From an uncultured Pirellulales bacterium (GTDB taxonomy: Bacteria > Planctomycetota > Planctomycetia > Pirellulales > Lacipirellulaceae): a stretch of DNA of 16,798 nt. Every line of letters begins with the position of its first letter. Position 1 is the stretch's first letter. This document shows, piece by piece, positions 1-6,586 of the stretch. Location of the stretch: positions 1 through 16,798 of the forward strand of contig CAMYJY010000021.1 of assembly GCA_947258835.1 (NCBI GenBank), read 5' to 3'. Both the position numbers and the translations under genes were made by a program. A model generated the notes under the pieces. That model was not told the DNA's origin, searched no databases, and saw nothing but the letters and a program-made list of their open reading frames with translations.

Positions 1-690
1 GACACCGCTGCGGATTCCTCAGCAGCAGCGGACACGGTGGGCGAGAAACAACACCTGGATCATCCCCCACAGGCAGCGACCGACCCGACGAATTCCCCGA
101 CAGGTGAAGATCCAGCCCCGACCACAGCACCAGACACATCAGCGCAGGATTGGTCGGAGGGTTCCCAGCCGGTAGAGGCCCCCCCAGCGGACGAGGAAGC
201 GTCCGTCGAAAAAGAGCCGTCTATCGAACTGGATCCGCTACGTGAGGAAGAAGAATCGCAGCACAAGCAGAAATGCACCATCGGCGCTACAGCCACGATC
301 ATGGAGAAAAAAAGCGAGCTGGTATTTCGCGCGCGGGTCGATTCCGGGGCCAAGTCCTGCTCGCTACACGTGGATAAGATCTCCATTGAAAACGAAGCGG
401 AGCAAATGCGGGACAATATTGGGAAAGTGATTAGCTTCCGGGTCAAGAATGGCGAAGGCAAAAAGAAACGCTGGCTGAAGAGCAAAATTGCCAGTTATGT
501 AATTATTAAAACCTCCAGTTCCCGCGAGCGTCGCTACAAGGTACCGCTTACCTTTCAGTGGAAGCACATGGAGAAAAAGGTGCTGGTCACGCTCAACGAT
601 CGCAATGCCATGGGGTATCCGCTCCTGCTCGGGCGTAATTTTCTCCGCGGTGATTTTCTTGTGGACGTGGAGTTGGACAGTGATGATTAG
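1..690 (+). CDS. Retropepsin-like aspartic protease, 'ATP-dependent zinc protease' (RimK-linked) family, 5' end outside window
   Basis: The C-terminal domain matches the family named putative ATP-dependent zinc protease (PF05618), which has a retropepsin-like fold and often occurs beside RimK-type ligases. Visible motifs, numbered from the GTG at 37, are the active-site-like RVDSGAKSCSLH with Asp102 in a D-S-G triad (family usual D-T-G), and near the end MGYPLLLGRNFL (192-203) followed by FLVDV, the typical 'yPmLLGR' signature. About 80 residues before the domain are low-complexity and rich in Pro, Asp, Glu, Ala and Thr, probably a disordered linker. The frame is open to base 1 and no Shine-Dalgarno precedes the GTG at 37, so the gene most likely begins upstream of the window; the start given here is only the window edge. 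Its substrate is unknown. It is convergent with gyrB, with stop codons about 20 bp apart. Family assignment is fairly sure; protease activity is inferred. Confidence 0.75.
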   Translation, partial: DTAADSSAAADTVGEKQHLDHPPQAATDPTNSPTGEDPAPTTAPDTSAQDWSEGSQPVEAPPADEEASVEKEPSIELDPLREEEESQHKQKCTIGATATIMEKKSELVFRARVDSGAKSCSLHVDKISIENEAEQMRDNIGKVISFRVKNGEGKKKRWLKSKIASYVIIKTSSSRERRYKVPLTFQWKHMEKKVLVTLNDRNAMGYPLLLGRNFLRGDFLVDVELDSDD

Positions 691-694
691 GCGA

Positions 695-720
695 GCGGCA
701 GGTAAGTTTTTACCTGCCGC
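695..720. terminator. Perfect 11-bp hairpin between convergent genes, overlapping the gyrB stop
   Basis: The arm GCGGCAGGTAA (695-705) is followed by the loop GTTT and the exact complement TTACCTGCCGC (710-720). It lies between the protease stop (690) and gyrB, and the gyrB stop codon (710-712, minus strand) is inside the stem. Neither strand has a U-tract directly after the stem, so it is not a classical intrinsic terminator. It may act as a bidirectional terminator or 3'-end stabiliser for two convergent transcripts. The structure is seen directly; the function is inferred. Confidence 0.5.
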
Positions 721-3289
721 GTGATCGAAAATCCCAGCGAAGCCACTCCATTGGGCTGTCGATGGGTACGTTCTCATCTGCCCAACGCCTTAAATTCACA
801 CGTCGAGGTTTTTCATCCAGGGCATGTTTTTGGATAAAATCGCGGCGGGGTTCGACGTTGTCTCCCATCAGCACGCGAAATAGTTCGTCCGCCGCGCCGG
901 CATCTTCCATGGTGACCTGCAGCAGGGTGCGATTTTCCGGGTCGAGGGTGGTTTCCCGCAACTCCTCGGCGTTCATTTCACCGAGACCCTTGAAGCGCGT
1001 GATCTGCAATCCTTTTTCACCCGCACTGCGAATCGCCGCGGGCAAACCACGTAAATCTTCCAACCCATTTTCGCTATCACCCCGCCGCAACGTGTACCGC
1101 GAGCCCTCCTTGCCGGTGCGGTCTTCGGGAATCAGGGCATCAATGGAAAAACCCAGGTCATTCAGATCACGGAGCAGGGTGTTGATCGTCCGCACCTCGT
1201 GCAGCTCAATAATCCGTAATTTGGGAGCCTGTGCCGCTTCTTCACCATGGGTCTCCGCGGGCACCTCCGTTTCCGGGCCCACGATGGCCGCGTCCTCCAC
1301 GCGCAGCTCGTGCCCCAATTTATTTTCTTGCTCTTCAACATACGCGTCCAACTTGGCACGGGTGGTGAACCAGTGTTCCTCCCGGCCTAAAAACACGTGG
1401 TACACCGGCAACTTCAGCGTGTCCGGGTCTTGCCGCTGGGCATGAATTTTCAGGCTGATCCCCCGGCGTTCGAGGGCTACGATCGCGTCTTCCAAGGCGG
1501 CCAGGGTGCGGCACAACTTTTCCATTTTTTCGCCAGCCACCAACTCTCCGTTGCCGGCGTCGAAGACGCTGTCTCCCAGGCCCAGATCCAGCAGTTCCGT
1601 CTTCATCTCGTCTTCGGTCTGGACGTAGTGGGCGTGCTTTCCTTTCCGCACGCGGAACAGGGGAGGTTGGGCGACATAGACGTGCCCCTGGGCCACCAGA
1701 TCGTACATCTGTCGATAAAAGAAGGTCAGCAAGAGCGTGCGGATATGCGAACCGTCCACGTCCGCGTCGGTCATGATCACGATCCGACCATAGCGTCTTT
1801 TGCTGAGATCTTGCTCCTCGCCGATGCCGATACCCACGGCGGAAATCATGCTGCGAACTTCCTCGTTTGCCAGCACCTTTTCTTCGCGGGATTTGTAGGC
1901 GTTGATGATCTTACCCCGCAGGGGCAGAATCGCTTGGTACTCCCGCAGTCGGCCTCCCTCAGCGCTGCCACCGGCCGAGTCACCCTCCACCAAGTAGAGC
2001 TCGCATTTGTCGACATCCTTACTGGAACAATCACGCAGTTTTCCCGGCAGACCCCCTCCGGACAAGGCTCCTTTCCGTTCCCGAATGAGTTGGCGGGCCT
2101 TGCGAGCCGATTCGCGTGCTTCGGCTGCCACCACCACCTTGCGAATGATTAATTTGGCGGCCTTGGGGTTTTCTTCGAGGTATTTGTTGAGGTAGTCGCC
2201 AAAGGCGGAATTCACAATGCCTTCCACCTCGCTATTTCCCAATTTGGTTTTGGTTTGCCCCTCAAATTGCGGATGGGGAACGCGGACGCTGATCACGGCT
2301 GTCAGTCCCTCACGCACATCGTCGCCCGAGGGAATCAAGTCTTTGAAGAGTGCGGCCTTTTTGCCGTAATTATTCAATGTCCGCGTCAGTGCCGTGCGAA
2401 AACCGGAAAGGTGCGTGCCGCCTTCGGTCGTACTGATGTTGTTCACGTACGTATGCACATTTTCCGTGTACTCCCCCGAGTACTGGAGGGCAATGTCGAG
2501 GTTCACTCCCTCCACTTCACCTTCCACGGACAGGACCTCAGGATGCACAACTTCGCTCGCGCGGTTCAAATGCCTGACAAATTCGCGAATCCCGTCTTCA
2601 TACTGAAATGTTTCCGACTCATTATTGCGGGCATCGGCGATGGTGATTTTGACGCCCCGGTTCAGGAACGCCAGTTCTTGCAACCGCTTCACCAAAGTGG
2701 CGAAAACAAATTTGGTGGTTTGAAAGATCTGCGGGTCGGGCTTAAAAGTGGTCTTGGTACCTGCCTTTTCGGTCTGGCCCACGCGCCGGACTTCGCCTTT
2801 CGGCACCCCGCGCTCGTATTCCTGATGGTAGACGTGACCATCGCGACAAACTTCAACTTCGCACCATTCGGACAGAAAATTCACCACCGTCACACCCACT
2901 CCGTGCAAGCCACCCGAGGTCTGGTAAGCCCCCTTGGTAAACTTGCCACCGAACTTGAGCACGGTCATGACGCCTTCCAGCGTGGAAACCTCCCGATCCA
3001 TTTGCTCCGAGAGCTGTTCGTGACGCTCCACGGGTATGCCGCGGCCATCATCCTCGACCGTGACCGAGCCATCGGAATTGACGGACACGCAGACTTCACT
3101 GGCAAATGCGGCCATCGCTTCATCGATGGAATTGTCCACGACTTCATAAACCAGATGATGCAAACCGCGATTGGTCGTATCGCCGATGTACATACTGGGC
3201 CGTTCACGCACATGCTCCAAATCACTCAGGTGCTCGAGATCTTCTTGTCCATAGTCCGCTTTCGCGTCGTTGCCGTTTTCTGCTGCCAT
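710..3289 (-). CDS. gyrB: DNA gyrase subunit B
   Basis: This is the ATPase subunit of the A2B2 type II topoisomerase that introduces negative supercoils. The GHKL ATPase motifs are intact: EVVDNSIDEA with catalytic Glu49, DDGRGIPV (80-87) and GGLHGVGVTVVN (126-137). The Toprim domain has LYLVEGDSAGG (Glu435) and MTDADVDGSH (Asp508, 510, 512). The signature RFKGLGEMN is at 765-773. Between roughly residues 550 and 755 lies a long insertion with an acidic, Ala/Glu-rich linker, like the Toprim insertion of Gram-negative GyrB, giving 859 aa. After the usual end (RRDFIQKHAL, 815-824) the protein continues for 35 residues rich in Arg, Trp and Asp, which is unusual. The ATG is 24 bp after dciA, so it is likely the last gene of dnaN-dciA-gyrB. 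GyrB versus ParE: the insertion length and the dnaN-dciA context favour GyrB. Confidence 0.95.
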   Translation of the reverse strand: MAAENGNDAKADYGQEDLEHLSDLEHVRERPSMYIGDTTNRGLHHLVYEVVDNSIDEAMAAFASEVCVSVNSDGSVTVEDDGRGIPVERHEQLSEQMDREVSTLEGVMTVLKFGGKFTKGAYQTSGGLHGVGVTVVNFLSEWCEVEVCRDGHVYHQEYERGVPKGEVRRVGQTEKAGTKTTFKPDPQIFQTTKFVFATLVKRLQELAFLNRGVKITIADARNNESETFQYEDGIREFVRHLNRASEVVHPEVLSVEGEVEGVNLDIALQYSGEYTENVHTYVNNISTTEGGTHLSGFRTALTRTLNNYGKKAALFKDLIPSGDDVREGLTAVISVRVPHPQFEGQTKTKLGNSEVEGIVNSAFGDYLNKYLEENPKAAKLIIRKVVVAAEARESARKARQLIRERKGALSGGGLPGKLRDCSSKDVDKCELYLVEGDSAGGSAEGGRLREYQAILPLRGKIINAYKSREEKVLANEEVRSMISAVGIGIGEEQDLSKRRYGRIVIMTDADVDGSHIRTLLLTFFYRQMYDLVAQGHVYVAQPPLFRVRKGKHAHYVQTEDEMKTELLDLGLGDSVFDAGNGELVAGEKMEKLCRTLAALEDAIVALERRGISLKIHAQRQDPDTLKLPVYHVFLGREEHWFTTRAKLDAYVEEQENKLGHELRVEDAAIVGPETEVPAETHGEEAAQAPKLRIIELHEVRTINTLLRDLNDLGFSIDALIPEDRTGKEGSRYTLRRGDSENGLEDLRGLPAAIRSAGEKGLQITRFKGLGEMNAEELRETTLDPENRTLLQVTMEDAGAADELFRVLMGDNVEPRRDFIQKHALDEKPRRVNLRRWADENVPIDSPMEWLRWDFRSRGR

Positions 3290-3313
3290 GTTCTCAATCT
3301 ACTTTTTATATAC

Positions 3314-3748
3314 TTAAAGTGAAAATAGGTACGCCCAGTGCTGGCCGATTTGGGCCGGAAAAGCCCACTCCATTCGCATCTCAACCAGGTTTCGTTGTGA
3401 GCTGCCGCGTGCTTCTGGCTGGAGTTCTTGCAGGCGGGTAAGCAGCCGTTCTTTCTCAAAGGTAAGCTCTTGCATGACGAGCGAATTGGCCACAAGGATC
3501 TCCAACACCCCCCTCCGCAAACTGCCTGGACGTGTCATCGTCGCGGCCTGCAAGCCGGTTTCCTCCAGCGCCGTCTGCCAGGCCTGCTCGCGGGCCGTGG
3601 CGGCTTGGACCGCTGCATATCCTTTTTTCTGGACCAGCTGGGCGATGACGTGGTCGATACGCCGCGGACGTCTGGCATAAAACCATTTGCGCTGCTGGGC
3701 ACGTCGCCGCTCAAAATCGGCGAATTGTTGCTCTCGGGGTGTGCTCAT
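3314..3748 (-). CDS. dciA: DciA-like replicative helicase loader (DUF721/DciA domain)
   Basis: This small protein of 144 aa has the DUF721/DciA (PF05258) pattern. A basic N-terminal stretch (RRRAQQRKWFYARRPRR, 14-30) is followed by a helix, then residues 56-127 with AW near 57, a P-G-S-L-R-R-G turn at 74-80, VLEILVANSLVMQEL (81-95) and the closing LVEMRMEW (121-128). That matches the family arrangement of Trp, then a strand reading 'vLtV.v.ss.waqeL', a helix, and 'IRFR'. DciA family proteins load or recruit the DnaB helicase in bacteria lacking DnaC/DnaI-type loaders. The ATG overlaps the dnaN TGA as ATGA, so translation is probably coupled, and gyrB follows after 24 bp. The dnaN-dciA-gyrB placement is typical for the family. 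The last 15 residues, including two Trp/Tyr-rich positions, extend beyond the domain. The identity rests on the motif pattern plus context, not on an alignment. Confidence 0.8.
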   Translation of the reverse strand: MSTPREQQFADFERRRAQQRKWFYARRPRRIDHVIAQLVQKKGYAAVQAATAREQAWQTALEETGLQAATMTRPGSLRRGVLEILVANSLVMQELTFEKERLLTRLQELQPEARGSSQRNLVEMRMEWAFPAQIGQHWAYLFSL

Positions 3749-4923
3749 CGATCGCGCGCTAGCGGCATGATGACGTAACCATAACCGTCCTCAGTACGAC
3801 AAACGGCGGCGCTCTCCGAGTCTTTGACCTCCAAACGAAATGTCTTGTCAGCCTCCAAGACCTTCAGAAAATCCATCACGAAACGCGGGTCCAGCGTGAC
3901 CATGAGTTTTTCGCCACTGTAACTGATGGGCAACTCGACACGGGCCTGCCCCACTTCCGCCGCGCGGCCGGAAAGCACCAACATCCCATCGGCAAAGGTG
4001 AAATCAACTCCCCGACTTTCTTCACTCGTGACAATCGCTGCTTGCCGCACTGCGGCAAAGGTAGCGCCCACGGCTAAATCCAATTTGACTTCATTGCCCG
4101 CTGCCGGAAATACTTTTTTCCAATCCGGAAAACGGCCTTCCAGGAGCCGCGCGGAAATCGTCGCCTGGGCAGTATGCACTAAAAACTCGTTGCCCTTGAG
4201 AGCCACTTGAACGTCTCCCTCCGCGGGGGCAATGGCCCGCTCAATCAAATGCATGGCACGCGTGGGAACGATGGTCATTTGCGATGCGTCAATCGACTGA
4301 CCGACGGTACTTACCGGTCCCGTCATTTTTGCCAACCGCCGGCCATCGGTACCGACGGCCGTGAGCTGGCTCTCCTCAAATTCCAGTTTGACCCCTCCCA
4401 AGGCATACCGGCTGCTCTCATTGTCGGTGGCAAAAACCGTCCGCCGGATTAACTCTCGGAACAACAGCGAGGGAATTTCGTGGTAATTCTGCTCCTCGAA
4501 CATGGCCACTTCCGGGAATTCACCCGGCTCTCCTGCCGCCAAGCGGAATTGACTACGCTCGCCACGGATGGTCGTGCCTTGCGGATCCGCCTCCAAATGC
4601 AGGGTCGCATCCGTGCTCTCCCGCAAAATCGATCCAAAGCGGGACACCGGCAACAAGACCATCCCCGGTGACTGCACATCCACTCCCGCCACGAAGTAGC
4701 GAATTCCAACCTCCGAGTCGGTGGCTGACAGAATCGCCTGCTCGCCGGCAATTTCCAATTTAACATTCTGCAATACCGGTTTCGGACTCCGCGTGGGAAC
4801 CACGGAGGCGACCGCTTGAAAAGCTTGTAAGAGCAATTCACGATCACAAGCAATTTTCAGCTGACGTCCAGAGGATGTCGAAAGATTATCATCCGTGTTT
4901 TGATTTTCTAATGTCGAGGTCAA
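3745..4923 (-). CDS. dnaN: DNA polymerase III sliding clamp (beta subunit), TTG start
   Basis: The beta clamp is a ring-shaped dimer that tethers DNA polymerase III and recruits other replication and repair factors. The sequence opens the clamp fold with LKIACDRELLLQAFQAVASVVPTR and PVLQNVKLEI, carries the three clamp subdomains, and ends with YGYVIMPLARDR, close to the family C-terminus. An ATG-started frame reaches 5016, but only the TTG at 4923 has a good ribosome site: AGGAG (plus-strand CTCCT, 4931-4935) with a 7-nt spacer. That start gives 392 aa and still leaves about 21 polar residues (Ser, Thr, Asn, Asp-rich) before the first clamp strand; the usual length is about 366-380. The stop TGA overlaps the dciA ATG. 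It lies 334 bp downstream of dnaA on the same strand and probably has its own promoter in that gap. Confidence 0.94.
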   Translation of the reverse strand: MTSTLENQNTDDNLSTSSGRQLKIACDRELLLQAFQAVASVVPTRSPKPVLQNVKLEIAGEQAILSATDSEVGIRYFVAGVDVQSPGMVLLPVSRFGSILRESTDATLHLEADPQGTTIRGERSQFRLAAGEPGEFPEVAMFEEQNYHEIPSLLFRELIRRTVFATDNESSRYALGGVKLEFEESQLTAVGTDGRRLAKMTGPVSTVGQSIDASQMTIVPTRAMHLIERAIAPAEGDVQVALKGNEFLVHTAQATISARLLEGRFPDWKKVFPAAGNEVKLDLAVGATFAAVRQAAIVTSEESRGVDFTFADGMLVLSGRAAEVGQARVELPISYSGEKLMVTLDPRFVMDFLKVLEADKTFRLEVKDSESAAVCRTEDGYGYVIMPLARDR

Positions 4924-4930
4924 CGGATAT

Positions 4931-4935
4931 CTCCT
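4931..4935 (-). promoter_or_regulatory. Shine-Dalgarno AGGAG of dnaN
   Basis: The plus strand reads CTCCT, so the minus strand reads AGGAG seven bases before the TTG at 4923. No comparable site precedes the in-frame ATG at 5016. This decides the dnaN start in favour of the TTG. Confidence 0.7.
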
Positions 4936-5013
4936 GCAATGGAAAACGAATGTTTCTAACTTTTTACTAGTAGTAGTAGAAATGAGTTGGCAATAAATGT
5001 TGAGGAAGGCGAA

Positions 5014-5042
5014 CAAATCGCGATAAAGATACTATCTGTCAA
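5014..5042 (-). promoter_or_regulatory. Candidate promoter for dnaN-dciA-gyrB
   Basis: A perfect -35 hexamer TTGACA (plus-strand 5037-5042) lies about 115 bp upstream of the dnaN start. At 17-bp spacing the -10 would be GATTTG, a poor match. The hexamer is seen directly; promoter function is a weak inference. Confidence 0.3.
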
Positions 5043-5257
5043 GACTTAGGGCATGAGAGGGAGAGTGGAAAAAGTGTGGGTTCGGTGTTCGGAGGCTGTT
5101 CGTGCCTGGTCGACAAAGTCATGACTCGGTGACGAAGCCAAGCAGGGAGTGTGTGCTGGGGACAAACAAGCCCGAGTAGCAACACGGAACCAACAAGTTA
5201 TCACCAGGCATGTGACTTGAATATCAAAGTTCATTGGGTGGGCTCATCCATGGGAAC

Positions 5258-6541
5258 TTATCGAGCGGTAAGAATGCGGTGGAGTTCATCGAGCGTTTGC
5301 TGGGTGTTTTGGTCCGTAGCCAGTCGTTGTTTTATTTTTTGATGGGCGTGCAGCATGGTGGTATGATCACGTCCCCCCAAGGCCTGGCCAATTTGTGCAT
5401 AACTCAGGGGTGTCAGGGTGCGCGCCAACCAGACAGCAATACCACGGGCGTAAACGAGCGACTGACGGCGACTCGAGCTCCGTAAGGCAGCCTGAGTCAG
5501 GGAAAAATAACGGGCCACCAGCGAAAAAATTTGCTTCAGATCGGGTGTCGAATTTCGCTCTAACGTCAAATTCTCTCGTTGCTGGCAGTCTGCAGGCAGC
5601 TGCTGGGGGCCTGCGGTCCATTGGTCCAGTTCCTGACGTGCTTCCGCACCCGGCGTCCGTAATTGCAGCGTGAGCCCGCCACACAGTCGATCACGCAATC
5701 CGGCCTCCAGTTGGGGCAAGCAAGCCGGTGGCTTATGGGCGGTGCACAGCACCAAGGCTCCCTGTGCGGTTAATTGATCTACGGTTTCCCGCAGGCAGCG
5801 CTGCACGACACCGCTGGAGGACAACCGCTGCAGGTCTTCCAGGACCAGCACCTGCAGGTGGGCCAGCTGTTCACGCCAGCTGTCGGACAAACTTTCGCCG
5901 TAGACACCATGCAGCTGACGACCAAAATCAACGGCCGTGAAATAGCCCACCGCAGTGGGGTCAAGTTGTTGGGAATAGCGGCGGATGATGGCCCGCGCTA
6001 ACAAAGACTTTCCCGTACCTGGCCCGCCGGTGAGGACGATAGGGCTGGGCACGTAGGTGGCGATCGTGCTGGCAACGCTGCCAGGTGGACTATCCCCTGG
6101 TGCCTGGCACGCATTGGTTGCCTGACACGCATTGGTTGCCTGACACGCATTGGTTGGTAGCTGACCTGCCAGTAATCGTTGGAGGAGGGGCACCACCAAC
6201 CGATTTTCTGGTCCTGCCACAAAACAAGGAGCTGGTGGGTCCCAGCCATTTCCGCGGGTGTTCCGCTGGGTAGCTGGAAGGTTGTCGCCGCAACATTGCG
6301 CACCGGCAGGCAGGGACCGTCGGGAATGGCGCATGCTCCCCGCAGGCAGCGGTGGGCTGCTCTCGTAATGCGGCAATTCGATGCGGGTCACTCCGTAAAC
6401 CACAGTGGTTCCGTTCCCAGCAGGAAGGTTTTGGTGGCAGTAGGTTTTGACCTGGGCCGTGTGGGAGCCAGCACCCGAGCTGGGCCCGTTGATCCAGGTC
6501 AGTTTCAGCGGGCAGTTACGAGGCCCGAAAACCGGCCCCAT
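5258..6541 (-). CDS. dnaA: Divergent chromosomal replication initiator DnaA
   Basis: DnaA binds origin boxes and melts oriC. The AAA+ entry motif CFVAGPENRL (106-115), Walker A GGPGTGKS (172-179), Walker B VLVLEDLQRL (231-240) and an arginine-finger region GLRDRLCGGL (281-290) are present. Domain IV is clear: GQALGGRDHTTMLHAHQKI (385-403), nearly identical to the DnaA signature. Several features are odd. Residues 1-105 are Pro/Gly/Cys-rich with no recognisable domain I. Between the FVAGPENRL motif and Walker A sits an insertion holding three exact TNACQA copies (130-147). Only about 45 residues separate the arginine-finger region from domain IV, where most DnaA proteins have about 85-90, so the lid with its sensor-2 R-E-L-E-G-A helix is not visible. 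The start (ATG 6541) has no clear ribosome site, and the next ATG is at residue 70. The gene follows the cysteine desulfurase by 45 bp. Identity is secure because of domain IV; full activity is not shown. Confidence 0.88.
   Translation of the reverse strand: MGPVFGPRNCPLKLTWINGPSSGAGSHTAQVKTYCHQNLPAGNGTTVVYGVTRIELPHYESSPPLPAGSMRHSRRSLPAGAQCCGDNLPATQRNTRGNGWDPPAPCFVAGPENRLVVPLLQRLLAGQLPTNACQATNACQATNACQAPGDSPPGSVASTIATYVPSPIVLTGGPGTGKSLLARAIIRRYSQQLDPTAVGYFTAVDFGRQLHGVYGESLSDSWREQLAHLQVLVLEDLQRLSSSGVVQRCLRETVDQLTAQGALVLCTAHKPPACLPQLEAGLRDRLCGGLTLQLRTPGAEARQELDQWTAGPQQLPADCQQRENLTLERNSTPDLKQIFSLVARYFSLTQAALRSSSRRQSLVYARGIAVWLARTLTPLSYAQIGQALGGRDHTTMLHAHQKIKQRLATDQNTQQTLDELHRILTAR
6101..6154. 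repeat. Three tandem 18-bp repeats inside dnaA
   Basis: The unit TGCCTGACACGCATTGGT occurs three times head to tail (6101-6118, 6119-6136, 6137-6154). The first copy differs at one base (G for A at 6107). On the minus strand it encodes TNACQA three times and keeps the dnaA frame. Such arrays can vary in copy number by slippage. The repeat is seen directly. Confidence 0.95.
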
Positions 6542-6586
6542 TCTACTCGATTTGGGCCCTGTCAGGGAGGAGTCAACAGCTACTTT

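Larger units (their letters stand above)
4924..5257. other. dnaA-dnaN intergenic region (334 bp), no gene seen; possible origin region without clear DnaA boxes
   Basis: No convincing gene lies here; short open frames have no ribosome site and no family resemblance. The dnaA-dnaN gap is a classical oriC location, so it was read for DnaA boxes on both strands. Only degenerate matches to TTATCCACA appear: TTATCACCA at 5198-5206, and AGTGGAAAA at 5064-5072 (7 of 9 to the reverse box). There is no cluster and no clear AT-rich unwinding element. The dnaN ribosome site (4931-4935) and a TTGACA hexamer (minus strand, 5037-5042) also lie here. Given the divergent DnaA, its binding site may differ from the consensus. 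Confidence 0.5.

Noticed and set aside
2255..3322. Long plus-strand open frame opposite the gyrB N-terminal half
   Set aside because: gyrB motifs on the minus strand are unambiguous; this frame is a shadow of its codon bias.
4968..4981. TAG trinucleotide run upstream of dnaN
   Set aside because: Only three to four units; too short to be informative.
4924..5016. Extended N-terminus of DnaN from the ATG at 5016
   Set aside because: No ribosome site precedes that ATG, the extra residues are not clamp-like, and a strong AGGAG sits before the TTG at 4923.
5046..5234. 62-aa open frame on the minus strand in the dnaA-dnaN gap
   Set aside because: It has no Shine-Dalgarno, no recognisable domain and a Cys/Thr/His-rich random composition.
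6085..6160. Short repeats with regular spacing as a CRISPR array
   Set aside because: The three 18-bp units are directly adjacent with no unique spacers and are in frame inside dnaA; they are a coding tandem repeat.
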